Source of the DNA: Clostridiales bacterium
Lineage (GTDB): Bacteria > Bacillota > Clostridia > Oscillospirales > Oscillospiraceae
Direction of reading: 5' to 3'
Assembly (NCBI GenBank): GCA_019418025.1
Contig: DYCR01000006.1
Span: 1 to 38,332, forward strand
Length of the DNA: 38,332 nucleotides
Positions 7,300 to 16,789 of this stretch are shown here, piece by piece; within the stretch, counting starts at the first letter, position 1, and every line of letters starts with the position of its first letter. The notes below the pieces were generated by a model. That model did no database searches and had not been told where the DNA came from. It worked only from the letters and a program-made list of their open reading frames with translations. Made by a program: the position numbers and the translations under genes.

Positions 7300-8889
7300 A
7301 TGAAAAACGCAAAGCGGATCATCAGCATGCTGCTGTGTGGTGTTATGACGGTGGGCCTGATGGCAGGCTGCGGCGGCACGGGCAAGGATGGAAGCACGGA
7401 CCAAACGGTGTCTGCCGGAGGGAGCAACGATCAGGAGCGGATCACGGTCCGAATCCTGAAACCAAAGGCGACCAACGAGGTCTCTCTGGATCAGATGGAG
7501 ATTTTCAAGGTCATGGGAGAAAAATTCAATATTGATTTTGAATTTGATAACCCGCCTCTAGATAACTATCCTGAGCGTTTGAATTTGGTTATGATGGATG
7601 ATAACCTTCCTGATGTGATTATGGATATGCCGATGACAGATGTGCTGAAGTACGGTGAAGCCGGCATCGTTATCCCGCTCAATTCCTACATCAATGAAAA
7701 AATGCCGAATCTGAAAGCGGCGATTGATGAACGGGACGGAGTTGAAAAGGCAATCACCTATGCAGATGGGAACATCTACTATCTGCCGATGCTTGACCAG
7801 ACTGTTTCCGGCAATATGCCCTATATCGTCCGCGAGGACTGGCTGGAGAAGCTGAACATGGAAAGTCCGGTCACTCTGGAGGACTGGGAGGCCTATTGGG
7901 AGGCTGTCAAGACAACGGACCTGAATGGAAACGGTCAAAACGACGAGATCCCCTTCGGCTCGTATGATATGGTCGGTGTGCGGAATTTCTGCACAGCATT
8001 TGGCGTTCTGGATGATTTTTATACCGATCCGGATGACAACGGCAAGGTCCACTACGGCCCCATCGAGGACAAATATAAAGAAGCGCTGACTTGGCTGAAC
8101 AAGATGTGGAACAAGGGCTACATCGATCAGGAGGTCATCACCATGGACTGGGCGACCTTCAGCGGAAAGCTGGCGCAGAATCTGGTGGGCTCGTTCTATG
8201 GACCTCTTGGTGGTATGCTGGCGGCCCAGAATGCAACGATGCCTGCTTCCGTGGAAGGCTTCCGGGCAGCAGCAACGGTTCCGCCCATGGGGAAAACGCA
8301 GATCCATTCCAGTATCGACCAGAGCCCGCGGGCAGTCGTTGCGGCAACCATCACGGCCTCCTGCAAAAACGTGGACCGTGTCATTGAGTGGCTGGACTAC
8401 ATGTACAGCGAAGAGGGCGGCCTGCTGGTGAACATGGGTGTGGAAGGGGTCCACTACAATATGGTTGACGGAAAGCCTGTTTTCTCCGATTATGTCTTGA
8501 ACAATAAAGATGGGCTGTCCCCAAAGGATGCAGTCGGAACCTATACCTTTGCACAAAGCACCGGACCGTTTATCCTCAGTGATGACATGAAGGGCCAGAT
8601 CGATGACGAAGCAGTTGTGACTGCGAAGAATGAGTGCATTATTCCGTTCCTGGAGAATTCTCAAAAATATGTCATCAACGGCTCGCTTTCCTTCTCAGCA
8701 GAGGATGATGCCGTGCGCCGGGAGGCAATGACGGACATCGAGACCTATGTGGATGAGATGGTCATGAAATTTATCACAGGCCGTGAATCTCTGGATAACT
8801 GGGACACGTATGTGGCCAAGGTGGAGCAGATGGGGATCGATAAGGTTTTGGATATCTACCAGAAGGCACTGGATACCTGGAACTCCTAA
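7300..8889 (+). CDS. Sugar ABC importer A, solute-binding lipoprotein (LplA-like)
   Basis: Extracellular solute-binding lipoprotein of 529 residues. A basic start and hydrophobic stretch end in the lipobox GLMAGC, with Cys24 as the lipidated residue, followed by a Gly/Ser-rich linker. The size, the DLNGNGQNDEIPFG segment near residue 207 and the pairing with LplB/LplC-like permeases match the YtcQ/LplA group, which bind complex oligosaccharides. ATG 7300 is preferred over GTG 7243 because GGGAGGAAAG sits just before it and the signal peptide starts there. A terminator-like hairpin follows, so the lipoprotein is probably made in excess of the permeases. The ligand is unknown; the downstream glycoside hydrolase suggests an oligosaccharide. 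Confidence 0.93.
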   Translation: MKNAKRIISMLLCGVMTVGLMAGCGGTGKDGSTDQTVSAGGSNDQERITVRILKPKATNEVSLDQMEIFKVMGEKFNIDFEFDNPPLDNYPERLNLVMMDDNLPDVIMDMPMTDVLKYGEAGIVIPLNSYINEKMPNLKAAIDERDGVEKAITYADGNIYYLPMLDQTVSGNMPYIVREDWLEKLNMESPVTLEDWEAYWEAVKTTDLNGNGQNDEIPFGSYDMVGVRNFCTAFGVLDDFYTDPDDNGKVHYGPIEDKYKEALTWLNKMWNKGYIDQEVITMDWATFSGKLAQNLVGSFYGPLGGMLAAQNATMPASVEGFRAAATVPPMGKTQIHSSIDQSPRAVVAATITASCKNVDRVIEWLDYMYSEEGGLLVNMGVEGVHYNMVDGKPVFSDYVLNNKDGLSPKDAVGTYTFAQSTGPFILSDDMKGQIDDEAVVTAKNECIIPFLENSQKYVINGSLSFSAEDDAVRREAMTDIETYVDEMVMKFITGRESLDNWDTYVAKVEQMGIDKVLDIYQKALDTWNS

Positions 8890-8897
8890 TGGATATG

Positions 8898-8945
8898 AAA
8901 ACTGTGCCGCGTGTTCCGGTCACGGGCAAACGGCACAGTTTTTTT
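8898..8945 (+). terminator. Intercistronic terminator/attenuator
   Basis: AAAACTGTGCCG (8898-8909) pairs with CGGCACAGTTTT (8931-8942), and a T run extends to 8945. It lies between the binding-protein and permease genes. Partial read-through here is the usual way to express the binding protein more strongly than the membrane subunits. Confidence 0.75.
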
Positions 8946-8999
8946 GCCGGATATCTGGGTTATGCGATCACATAAAAAACATCCCAAGGAGGGATCTTG

Positions 9000-9965
9000 A
9001 TGAAAAATGCCCCCGCAGCTTCAAAGCATCCGAAGGTTCAGGCCAAATCATATGGCAGACTGGCCCACGCAAGAAAGCAGATGTGGCGCAGCCGGTATCT
9101 GTACCTTTTGATCATTCCGACATTGGTCTGGTATCTGGTGTTTATGTATGCTCCGCTTTACGGATTGCAGATCGCCTTTAAGGATTTTCTGCCGTTCCAA
9201 GGAATTACCGGGAGTAAATGGGTCGGATTTAAGCATTTTATCTCCTTTTTCCAATCGGAATACTTTTGGAGGGTGATCAAAAATACATTGCAGATCAGTC
9301 TGTATTCCATTTTGGTTGGGTTCCCGGTGCCGATCCTGCTGGCTTTGCTGATGAATGAAATACGGAACGAGCGATTCAAAAAAGGCGTGCAGACCGTGGT
9401 GTATCTGCCGCACTTCATTTCCGTTGTGGTGGTCGTCAGCATCATCAATGCAATTCTGTCTCCGTCGAGTGGCCTGCTGAATCAGATTATCGAATTTTTT
9501 GGCGGAGATCCGATCCACTTTATGGCAGAACCCAAGTATTTTAAGACGACTTATGTCTTATCCGACATTTGGCAGTCTGCCGGTTATAATTCCATTGTTT
9601 ATCTTGCGGCGCTTACCAGCATTGACCCGTCACTGTATGAGGCGGCTACGGTAGACGGTGCAAGTAAATGGAGAAAGCTGATCAATATCACACTGCCCTG
9701 CATTCTGCCGACGATCATGATTATGCTGATCCTGCGGATGGGGTCGGTATTCAGTGTCGGCTACGAAAAGATCATGCTGATGTATAACGACGCGACTCTG
9801 GAGTCTGCCGATGTGATTTCCACATATCTGTACCGCCGGGCATTTAAGAGCGGAGATTACAGCTTCTCTACCGCCATCGGTCTGTTCAATTCGGTGATCA
9901 ATTTCACGATCATCATGATCTTTAATAAAATCAGCGCAAAAGTCAGCGAGGTGAGCTTGTGGTGA
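9000..9965 (+). CDS. Sugar ABC importer A, permease 1 (LplB-like)
   Basis: Integral membrane permease of 321 residues, with about six transmembrane segments, the first being around residues 34-58. The cytoplasmic EAA loop reads EAATVDGASKWRKL from residue 214, the site that docks the ATPase. The extended N-terminus and the sequence LYGLQIAFKDF are typical of LplB/YteP-type permeases. ATG 9000 follows AAGGAGGG (8987-8994) at good spacing; TTG 8997 is an alternative. Its TGA overlaps the ATG of the second permease by one base, indicating translational coupling. It would form a heterodimer with permease 2, powered by an ATPase not encoded in this window. Confidence 0.93.
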   Translation: MKNAPAASKHPKVQAKSYGRLAHARKQMWRSRYLYLLIIPTLVWYLVFMYAPLYGLQIAFKDFLPFQGITGSKWVGFKHFISFFQSEYFWRVIKNTLQISLYSILVGFPVPILLALLMNEIRNERFKKGVQTVVYLPHFISVVVVVSIINAILSPSSGLLNQIIEFFGGDPIHFMAEPKYFKTTYVLSDIWQSAGYNSIVYLAALTSIDPSLYEAATVDGASKWRKLINITLPCILPTIMIMLILRMGSVFSVGYEKIMLMYNDATLESADVISTYLYRRAFKSGDYSFSTAIGLFNSVINFTIIMIFNKISAKVSEVSLW

Positions 9966-10858
9966 TGGCTAAGAAAAAGAATGGAAAAATTCGGGAATCG
10001 GCAGGAGAACGGCTGTACACCGGAATCGTATATGCCCTGCTGATCATCTTCTGTGCAATGATCGTGATCCCGCTGCTGCACATCATTTCCGGTTCCTTCA
10101 GCGATCCGATGAGCCTGCTGCGCGGTGAGGTCAGACTCTTCCCCAAGGGGTTTACCCTTGCCATGTACGAAAAGGTATTTAAAGACAGCAGCGTTTGGCA
10201 GGGATATCTGAATACCATCATTTACACGGTGGTCGGCACATTTATCAGCGTTGTTCTGACGGCATTTGCTGCATATCCGCTTTCTCGCAAGGATTTTTAC
10301 GGACGTAATATTTTTATGGGGATGTTCCTGTTCACAATGTTTTTTACCGGCGGCATGATCCCGACTTATCTGCTTGTGAAGGATCTTCATATGCTGGATA
10401 CCATGTGGGCTCTGGTCCTGCCGAGCGCCGTCAGCACGTATAACCTGATTATCATGCGTACCTTTTTCCAGCAGACGATCCCCGGTGAGCTTGTGGAGTC
10501 TGCATCATTGGATGGCTGCAATGATCTTGGCATCTTTTTCCGGATCGTAATTCCTCTGGCGGCTCCGATCTTTGCAGTTATGGTCCTGTTTTACGGTGTT
10601 GCCCAGTGGAATTCTTGGTTCCCCGCATTGCTGTATATCAGTGATCGGTCGCTTTACCCGCTTCAGATGATCCTTCGGGAGATCCTGATTGAAAGCGATA
10701 TCAGTAATATGGCCGGCTCTACCGGAGATATTGAAATTATCGGAGACGGGCTGAAATACGCAACAATGGTCGTGGCAACGCTGCCGATCATGTGCCTGTA
10801 TCCGTTCCTGCAAAAGTATTTTGTCAAGGGCGTCATGATCGGCGCCGTAAAGGGGTAA
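9965..10858 (+). CDS. Sugar ABC importer A, permease 2 (LplC-like)
   Basis: Second membrane permease of importer A, 297 residues with about six transmembrane segments, starting near residue 20. The EAA-type loop is ESASLDGCNDLGIFF from residue 178. The TGGMIPTYLL motif near residue 129 and the C-terminal GVMIGAVKG are hallmarks of the LplC/YtcP group. Three in-frame starts compete (GTG 9959, GTG 9962, ATG 9965). The ATG is chosen because it overlaps the preceding stop (TGATG), but GTG 9959 is also possible given GAGGTG at 9948-9953. Confidence 0.92.
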   Translation: MAKKKNGKIRESAGERLYTGIVYALLIIFCAMIVIPLLHIISGSFSDPMSLLRGEVRLFPKGFTLAMYEKVFKDSSVWQGYLNTIIYTVVGTFISVVLTAFAAYPLSRKDFYGRNIFMGMFLFTMFFTGGMIPTYLLVKDLHMLDTMWALVLPSAVSTYNLIIMRTFFQQTIPGELVESASLDGCNDLGIFFRIVIPLAAPIFAVMVLFYGVAQWNSWFPALLYISDRSLYPLQMILREILIESDISNMAGSTGDIEIIGDGLKYATMVVATLPIMCLYPFLQKYFVKGVMIGAVKG

Positions 10859-10870
10859 TCAGCCAATATG

Positions 10871-10910
10871 CCGGCGCCACATCCGTCTTATACGGAGTAT
10901 GTGGCGCCGG
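10871..10910 (+). terminator. Strong intercistronic hairpin before the glycosidase gene
   Basis: CCGGCGCCACAT (10871-10882) pairs with ATGTGGCGCCGG (10899-10910), extended by an inner CCGT/ACGG. It lies between permease 2 and the glycoside hydrolase and lacks a T run, so it is more likely an mRNA-stability or processing element than an efficient terminator. It also argues that the hydrolase starts at ATG 10931, not at ATG 10868, which would place the hairpin inside the coding sequence. Confidence 0.6.
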
Positions 10911-10930
10911 AGCCGGTTTGGGGGAGGATC

Positions 10931-13654
10931 ATGAAAACAGCCTATCAATCACATGATTTACAATTGCCGACCTGGGGGCCGTATACCAAAAAATACAGCG
11001 GAATCTCACATATTCCCCGAGCCAATAACGGGGGTCGGTTCGATTTGTCCGTCTTTCCGGGGCGATACCGCCGTCGGGTCGATGTGCCCAATGTCCGGTT
11101 TGAGGGCAGCTGGCATGTTTGGGACGCTGCACCGGATCTATCCTGCTATACAGTACGCCATGAGATAGAGTGGAAGGACAGGGTCTATGCAGATATCTCA
11201 TTTTTGTCTCTGGCGGAGGACGCACGGCTGATCCGTACAGAATGCTGCAACCATACAGATATGGTCCAGAATCTGGTTCTGCACTATATGGCCAGTGCGT
11301 GGGACCCCACCCCTTCTTACTGCGATTTTTCAATTCCGGGGGCAGATGTTCGGATTCCGGAAAATGCGTCGATCGTTGCGGCAAAGGACTATGAAGAGCT
11401 TCACTTTGCGGCGCCGGGACCCGCAGATGGACTGGTGTGGGACGGAATGCGGCGGGCGGAGGAGCCGGTTGCGGGCTTTGCGTTTGGCTATGGCGTGGGA
11501 CGTGGCTTTGGCTGTGCGGGAGACGGGGCATCAGAAGGAGGAGTGATGACTGAGGAGCATGACTGGGTAACGTATCATTTTCGTGTGCCGTCAGATCTGC
11601 AAAAGCCCTGCCTGTGTGTGCGCTACCTCAATCCGAGTCAATCTGCTTCCGTGTACACGCTCAACAGCGGAGAGATACTGGAGCTGCCCCACACGCAGAA
11701 GCCTGCAATGGCAAAGGTGGCCCTGCGTGGGCCGATCCCCAAGGGGACATATGCGCTCACGCTGACGGCACAGGGCTGCGGAGCTGCCAAGCTGGATTGT
11801 TTTGTTTTATGCCGGCAGGGGGAAGAAAACAATGTTTCCGTAGAATGCCGCGGCGAGGGATTCAAGCCCACTCTGCGAAAATATGAACATGAGCGGTTTC
11901 TTACGCTCCACTATCCCCATATTGCCGAATGGTACGCAATTGCGTGGATAAACGGTCCTGAAAGGATCAGGCAGATCGAAAATGACGAACTGGATCTATT
12001 CCTTCGTGAGACGACCCACGATCATGTCAGGGATGTCCTTCGTGGGAATGGAAAGGGGCATTTTACCAACGTGGTTATAGAGCCGATCCTGCTGCAGCCG
12101 GGAGAAGAAACCGTCCTTTACGGGATCGTATGCAGCGGCGAAAGTGAGGAGGCGGTTTGCCGGCGGTGCCGAAGCCTCCAAAGAAAGCATGATACCTTTG
12201 ATACGATCTGGTCGCAGCGGTCAGGGGCCATGAAACACGTTCCGGTGCTTCCTTCCGGGGAAAAATATGCACTCGGTCAGAGATTGATGCAGGCGGTGCT
12301 GTGTACCAATGTGGTCTACCCTGTTTACACCCGAGGGCAGTATATTCGCCATAATACCCCGGGACGGTGGTGGGACTGCCTGTATACATGGGATTCCGGC
12401 TTCATCGGGATGGGGCTGGCACAGTATTCGACACGAAGAGGGTTTGACTGCCTGAACGCATACCTTACATACCCCGGAGATGATGAGGCGGCTTTTATCC
12501 ATCATGGATCTCTGGTGCCGACGCAGTTTTATCTGTACGCCGAGCTGATGAACGGGACATGCAGCAGGGAGTTTGCAGAATATTGTTATCCCCGATTGAT
12601 GCAATATTATCGTTTTTTGATCGGACGTGCATCCACATCCACGACGGCGAATCTGCGAAGCGGGCTTTTAAGACCGTGGGACTATTTTTATAACTCCGGA
12701 GGATGGGATGATTATCCGCCCCAGCAGGCACTGCATGAAGCGCATCTGGAGGCGGTATGCACGCCGGTGGTCACCACTGCCCATGCCATTCGCTGTGCTA
12801 AGATTTTGGCGGATACGGCGAGTCTGCTGGGATATGCCGAGGATGAAGCAGCACTTCAGGCCGATGCCGAGAGGCTGACAGCGGCCCTTCAGCAATATGC
12901 ATGGGACCCGGAAAGCGGTTACTTTGGCTACGTGCTGCATGGACCGGATGGGACAGCCAAAGGGATCATGCGTGACGACAAGGGAGAAAACTACAACATG
13001 GGTCTGGGCGGGGCTTCCCCACTGTTTGCAGGGGCCTGCAATAGGGAGCAAGCCACACTCCTGTGGCGGCATCTGGAGGACCCGGGGCATCTCGGGAGCA
13101 GCTGCGGACTGTCAACCGTGGATCAAAGCGCGTCCTATTACCGTTCGGACGGATACTGGAATGGTGCAGTATGGATGCCTTATCAGTGGATGTTCTTTAA
13201 GGCGGCACTGGACGATGGACGCACGGATTTTGCGTTTGCGCTGGCGGAACGCTTGCTTTTGCTGTGGCAGGATGAGTGCAGCAATTCCTATCATTGCTTT
13301 GAACATTTCGTGATCGCCTCCGGGACAGGGGCAGGGTGGCACCAGTTTGGAGGGCTCTCGGCACCGATCGTGCAGCTTTATGCCAGCTATTACCGACCCG
13401 GGACACTGACGGTTGGCTTTGATACCTTTATCCGAAAGGCGGTGTGGGATCAAAATTTCACATCCTTGGATGCGACACTGCATTGCATGCATGAAGGTCT
13501 GACGGCGGTTTTGGCGGTGACGGGGTCGCCTGACGTGGACGTTTCGGTATCCGTACCGGATGCCCGCATTTTCTCACGCTATGATGGGCAATGGGAGATT
13601 TTGTTTCATGGGCATGTCAAGCAGTGCATTACGCTGCGAATCAATCCGAAATAG
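10931..13654 (+). CDS. MGH1-like (alpha/alpha)6-barrel glycoside hydrolase
   Basis: A 907-residue predicted glycosidase without a signal peptide, so probably cytoplasmic and acting on sugars imported by importer A. The N-terminal half is beta-rich. The C-terminal half is a helical-barrel catalytic domain resembling mannosylglycerate-hydrolase/GH63-type and related glucosidases. Recognisable motifs are WWDCLYTWDSGFIGMG near residue 480, GGWDDYPPQQ near 593, SDGYWNGAVWMPYQ near 740 and HCFEHF near 788. Asp in the second motif and Glu in the last are candidate catalytic residues, by analogy only. GGGGAGG (10920-10926) precedes ATG 10931. It is the last gene of the importer A operon. The exact GH family and linkage specificity are not decided by sequence inspection. 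Confidence 0.8.
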   Translation: MKTAYQSHDLQLPTWGPYTKKYSGISHIPRANNGGRFDLSVFPGRYRRRVDVPNVRFEGSWHVWDAAPDLSCYTVRHEIEWKDRVYADISFLSLAEDARLIRTECCNHTDMVQNLVLHYMASAWDPTPSYCDFSIPGADVRIPENASIVAAKDYEELHFAAPGPADGLVWDGMRRAEEPVAGFAFGYGVGRGFGCAGDGASEGGVMTEEHDWVTYHFRVPSDLQKPCLCVRYLNPSQSASVYTLNSGEILELPHTQKPAMAKVALRGPIPKGTYALTLTAQGCGAAKLDCFVLCRQGEENNVSVECRGEGFKPTLRKYEHERFLTLHYPHIAEWYAIAWINGPERIRQIENDELDLFLRETTHDHVRDVLRGNGKGHFTNVVIEPILLQPGEETVLYGIVCSGESEEAVCRRCRSLQRKHDTFDTIWSQRSGAMKHVPVLPSGEKYALGQRLMQAVLCTNVVYPVYTRGQYIRHNTPGRWWDCLYTWDSGFIGMGLAQYSTRRGFDCLNAYLTYPGDDEAAFIHHGSLVPTQFYLYAELMNGTCSREFAEYCYPRLMQYYRFLIGRASTSTTANLRSGLLRPWDYFYNSGGWDDYPPQQALHEAHLEAVCTPVVTTAHAIRCAKILADTASLLGYAEDEAALQADAERLTAALQQYAWDPESGYFGYVLHGPDGTAKGIMRDDKGENYNMGLGGASPLFAGACNREQATLLWRHLEDPGHLGSSCGLSTVDQSASYYRSDGYWNGAVWMPYQWMFFKAALDDGRTDFAFALAERLLLLWQDECSNSYHCFEHFVIASGTGAGWHQFGGLSAPIVQLYASYYRPGTLTVGFDTFIRKAVWDQNFTSLDATLHCMHEGLTAVLAVTGSPDVDVSVSVPDARIFSRYDGQWEILFHGHVKQCITLRINPK

Positions 13655-13671
13655 CAGGATATCACCAACAG

Positions 13672-13711
13672 CAAGGCGGCTGATATGGACAAGTCCATAT
13701 CAGCCGCCTTG
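13672..13711. terminator. Bidirectional terminator hairpin
   Basis: A perfect 18-bp stem, CAAGGCGGCTGATATGGA (13672-13689) with TCCATATCAGCCGCCTTG (13694-13711), and a four-base loop. It sits exactly between convergent genes, the plus-strand hydrolase and the minus-strand AraC regulator. T tracts are weak, but the stem is very stable. Confidence 0.75.
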
Positions 13712-15904
13712 TTACTGGATTTTACTGTCGTGCCGCAGTGCAGAGGGGGACAGATCGTATCTCCTGCGGAACGCTTTATAAAAGGTGTTCTGGGAGCAGA
13801 AGCCGCACTCGGCTGCGATCTCCGTGATGCTCATATCAGAGTTCAGAAGCAATGCTCTTGCGTTGGACAAGCGCAGCTCTTCAACGTATTCGTTATAGGT
13901 TTTTCCTGTTTGATCCTTGATAAACTGAGAGACGTACTTTTTGGAAATATGGAATTGGTCTGCCACCATGGCGGCATTCAGATCCGGGTTTTTATAATTT
14001 TCGCCCAACCAATTCATAATACGCTGATGAAGCTGGGTGTTATGGCTCTGTTTCAGGGAATCGACATGGCAGCCGATGACAAAACACCCTTCGCACAGGT
14101 TTTGGATCAGCTTTGCCATTGGGATACGGCGGTCATATTTGCAAAGATGCGAAATGTCCTCGCAATTGACCTTTTTCGCGGCTGTGAGCAGGACACCGCG
14201 AACGCTGTAAAATATCTGCTGAAAGGTTTCCAAGGACAACTCATCGCATCCGAAAAACTGCTGGGTCAGATTCTGAGAAAGCTCGGTTTGTCCTGCGAGC
14301 AGGTATTCGCTCAGGCACTCAAGCTCCGTGATTTGCGGTACATCTGTATGGGCCCATTCCAAATTGCTGAGGTAGCATACTTTTTCGGAGGAGTCCCCAT
14401 AGGTGCGGGCATTGCGTGCCTGCCAATACACGGAGGACAGCTGCTCCAGATCCGTAAAACGTGCGCTGAGAATCAAAGGCTGATGCATATTCAGGCAGTG
14501 GTGCAGATTTTCGGTTTGACGGCAGAGCCGGATCAGCGCGGCTTCCGAATCCTCCTGTAATGTGAGGATCGCCAGTACGCTGCCATCTGAAGTGAGATGG
14601 ATATAGGGGTGCTGAAGGTAATTTTTGTATAGCTGCTCTGCGACCAGTACAAGCCACAGCTCCTCGGTCACAGCCTGCTGCTCCTGAGGTGCGGGGATCA
14701 GCAGGAGATAGTTATAGGCTGTCAAATTCAGTTTTTTCAGCAATTGCTGTGACTCAGAGGGGGAGCCGGCGGTTCCGGTCCGAATCAGTGTTTCCATTCG
14801 GCTGTGCTCCAGCTGGTTCCTTGTGGTGCGCAGTTCCGTTGAAAGCTGATCGTGGGATTTGACTGCCTGAAGCATCAGATTTTGGACCAGATGCCGATCG
14901 GGATCGTCGATGTTTCCAATCGTATCCAACAGCGGACGCAAATGCCGAAAATCCAATAAGGTCATGGCCGCACTTAAAATAAAGCAGCCGGTCAGGCCGA
15001 TCGCAATATAAAACCATATGGTGCGGGTCACGGTTTTTAGGCCGCTGCCGTAAACGTCGTATGGCAGCCCGAGAACGGCAGTTGCATCGATCTGCTCCAT
15101 CGGGGCACTGACAAAAAGATACTCCTCCCCGTCATAATGCTGAATGCCGTTGTACTGTTCCGGATGCTCCGGCAGCGGCCCATGGCAGCCGTATTGCTCC
15201 AAAATGGTGCCATCGTTCTGCACAATGTAGAATAATGCCTGACTGCGCCAATCCTCCATCGGCAGGAAGAGGTTGATCAAGTGCTTTTCACTCAGCAGCA
15301 TTGTGCAGCAGCCGCGAAAACGACCGTGGATGTCCAGATACGGCTGTGAGATGGTGAGGAAATTGCCGGGATAGGCGGTTTGGTTCAGGCATACCTGATG
15401 GACCGGATAAACGGTCATATCCTGCGGTGAGAGTGTTGCGGCCCAATCTGCCTGAGAGATATCCTGATATTCCAATGCGCTGTGATAGAAATTGTCATAG
15501 GAATGAAAGATACGGCAGTCGTCGATTACCAGTTGGTTTTCGGCAAAGGTGACATAGCAGTAGGAGATGGTGGACATGCTGTACATCAGATCCTCCAGCA
15601 GATGGGAGGCCTGGTTCAAGGTCACGGGGCTGCTTTTTGCTTCTGTATCGCCGACTGCGGACAAACTGCTGAAGGAAGGATCGTTAAACAGTTTGTTGGT
15701 TACGAAACGGATGTCATAAAGATCGTTTTCAAAGGTGTTGATCGTGGTGGAAAGATGTTCTGCGGCATCGGCAGTCTGGGCTTTTATGGTTTGCTGCCGC
15801 AAAATGCCATACAGCGGAAACAATATGATGCACAGTGCAATGGGGATGAGCAGGTATTGGCTGAGCTTTTCAAACCATATGCGTATCATTACATTCTTTT
15901 TCAT
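13712..15904 (-). CDS. Membrane-anchored AraC-family regulator
   Basis: One-component regulator of 730 residues. Transmembrane segments lie near residues 15-38 (YLLIPIALCIILF) and 300-325 (WFYIAIGLTGCFIL) and enclose an extracellular sensor of about 260 residues. A central cytoplasmic region follows, then a C-terminal AraC double helix-turn-helix (MVADQFHISKKYVSQF and ITEIAAECGFCSQNTFYKAFRR). The organisation resembles YesS/YtdP of Bacillus. There is neither a kinase nor a receiver domain, so ligand sensing outside is linked directly to DNA binding. It probably regulates importer A, which converges on it. ATG 15904 is preferred over the upstream frame because of GAAAGG and the start of the TM segment. 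The ribosome site lies in a hairpin. Confidence 0.9.
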   Translation of the reverse strand: MKKNVMIRIWFEKLSQYLLIPIALCIILFPLYGILRQQTIKAQTADAAEHLSTTINTFENDLYDIRFVTNKLFNDPSFSSLSAVGDTEAKSSPVTLNQASHLLEDLMYSMSTISYCYVTFAENQLVIDDCRIFHSYDNFYHSALEYQDISQADWAATLSPQDMTVYPVHQVCLNQTAYPGNFLTISQPYLDIHGRFRGCCTMLLSEKHLINLFLPMEDWRSQALFYIVQNDGTILEQYGCHGPLPEHPEQYNGIQHYDGEEYLFVSAPMEQIDATAVLGLPYDVYGSGLKTVTRTIWFYIAIGLTGCFILSAAMTLLDFRHLRPLLDTIGNIDDPDRHLVQNLMLQAVKSHDQLSTELRTTRNQLEHSRMETLIRTGTAGSPSESQQLLKKLNLTAYNYLLLIPAPQEQQAVTEELWLVLVAEQLYKNYLQHPYIHLTSDGSVLAILTLQEDSEAALIRLCRQTENLHHCLNMHQPLILSARFTDLEQLSSVYWQARNARTYGDSSEKVCYLSNLEWAHTDVPQITELECLSEYLLAGQTELSQNLTQQFFGCDELSLETFQQIFYSVRGVLLTAAKKVNCEDISHLCKYDRRIPMAKLIQNLCEGCFVIGCHVDSLKQSHNTQLHQRIMNWLGENYKNPDLNAAMVADQFHISKKYVSQFIKDQTGKTYNEYVEELRLSNARALLLNSDMSITEIAAECGFCSQNTFYKAFRRRYDLSPSALRHDSKIQ

Positions 15905-15912
15905 AGTCTTTC

Positions 15913-15947
15913 GGCCTTTCGGTTCCGACAGTCGGGATCGAAAGGCC
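15913..15947 (-). promoter_or_regulatory. Hairpin covering the AraC gene ribosome site
   Basis: GGCCTTTCG (15913-15921) pairs with CGAAAGGCC (15939-15947), with extra inner pairs. In the minus-strand mRNA the arm nearest the start codon contains the GAAAGG ribosome site, so the stem could restrict translation of the membrane AraC regulator or mark an RNA-processing point between it and the DUF624 gene. Confidence 0.5.
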
Positions 15948-16042
15948 ACCCCCCTTCACAATTTCGGATATCTGCCGATTTCAGGTGCCCAGCACCGGTG
16001 GCAGCGAGGCGTTACGCAGTGTGCCTTGGGAAAAAGCGGCCG

Positions 16043-16684
16043 TTAATCTTGGGAAGCTTCGCTGACGGGCAGATAAGGGGAGAATACCTTTCGCATGAGG
16101 AGTGAATTGAGATAAGCAGAGGCGGAAAAGTAAAGTCCGGCCCAAAGCCAGATTGCCCATAGGAACAGATCAGGACGCAGCAGAAACACCAACAGGGGAA
16201 GCAGATTCAGGGTCGCGATGCAGAGGGATCTGGGCAGATATCCAATGCTGAGGATCGCCGCATTTTTGATGGTGGTGAAGATCCGGTTGTCGAACTGGCT
16301 TTGCAGAGGGAAGATGTAGCTGCTGACCACGGCAAGGATGACCAACAGAATCAGAAAGGGGATGTAGGCGTAGCGGAGTCCGCCGGATAACTGAAAAACG
16401 AGCAGGAAGGCGAAAATGCCCAGACCGTTGGCTGCAAGCACGATCAGCCAAAGCAATATGCCTTGGCGGAGGTTATCCCGAAATGCCTGAAAAAAGTCTT
16501 TTATATTATGCTGTTCTCGCTTGGAGCCCAGTCGGAAGCAGACGGCGTACCGTGCGGCACTGGCAGCACCGACGGTGATGATCGGGATGCAGCAAAGCAA
16601 ATAACAGATATTGAGCAAAACCAAATCACCGAGTTTGTACATCAGATCCACAATTTTGGAATCATTGCTAAGAATATTACGCAT
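16043..16684 (-). CDS. YesL-like DUF624 membrane protein
   Basis: A 213-residue integral membrane protein with about five hydrophobic segments. The opening, with LMYKLGDLVLLNICYLLCCIP at residues 14-34, is the characteristic start of the YesL/DUF624 family. The function is unknown, but these proteins almost always sit in saccharide-uptake operons with YesM/YesN-type regulators, and a role in transporter assembly or signalling has been suggested by context only. ATG 16684 is chosen because AGGTGAG precedes it at seven bases; the open frame continues 330 bases further upstream without initiation signals. It lies 138 bases upstream of the membrane AraC gene, in the same orientation, behind a consensus promoter. 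Confidence 0.85.
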   Translation of the reverse strand: MRNILSNDSKIVDLMYKLGDLVLLNICYLLCCIPIITVGAASAARYAVCFRLGSKREQHNIKDFFQAFRDNLRQGILLWLIVLAANGLGIFAFLLVFQLSGGLRYAYIPFLILLVILAVVSSYIFPLQSQFDNRIFTTIKNAAILSIGYLPRSLCIATLNLLPLLVFLLRPDLFLWAIWLWAGLYFSASAYLNSLLMRKVFSPYLPVSEASQD

Positions 16685-16789
16685 GAATCTCACCTGCTCT
16701 GTCATATAAAAGCCAGCATTGTATGCTGACTCAGGATTCAAATGGAACGGGGAAAAGGAATATGGCAATCTGCACATATTTATTCTTTT

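Noticed and set aside
7558..8664. 368-codon minus-strand open frame
   Set aside because: Antisense to the binding-protein gene of importer A and rich in His/Arg/Ile typical of shadow frames; no start signals.
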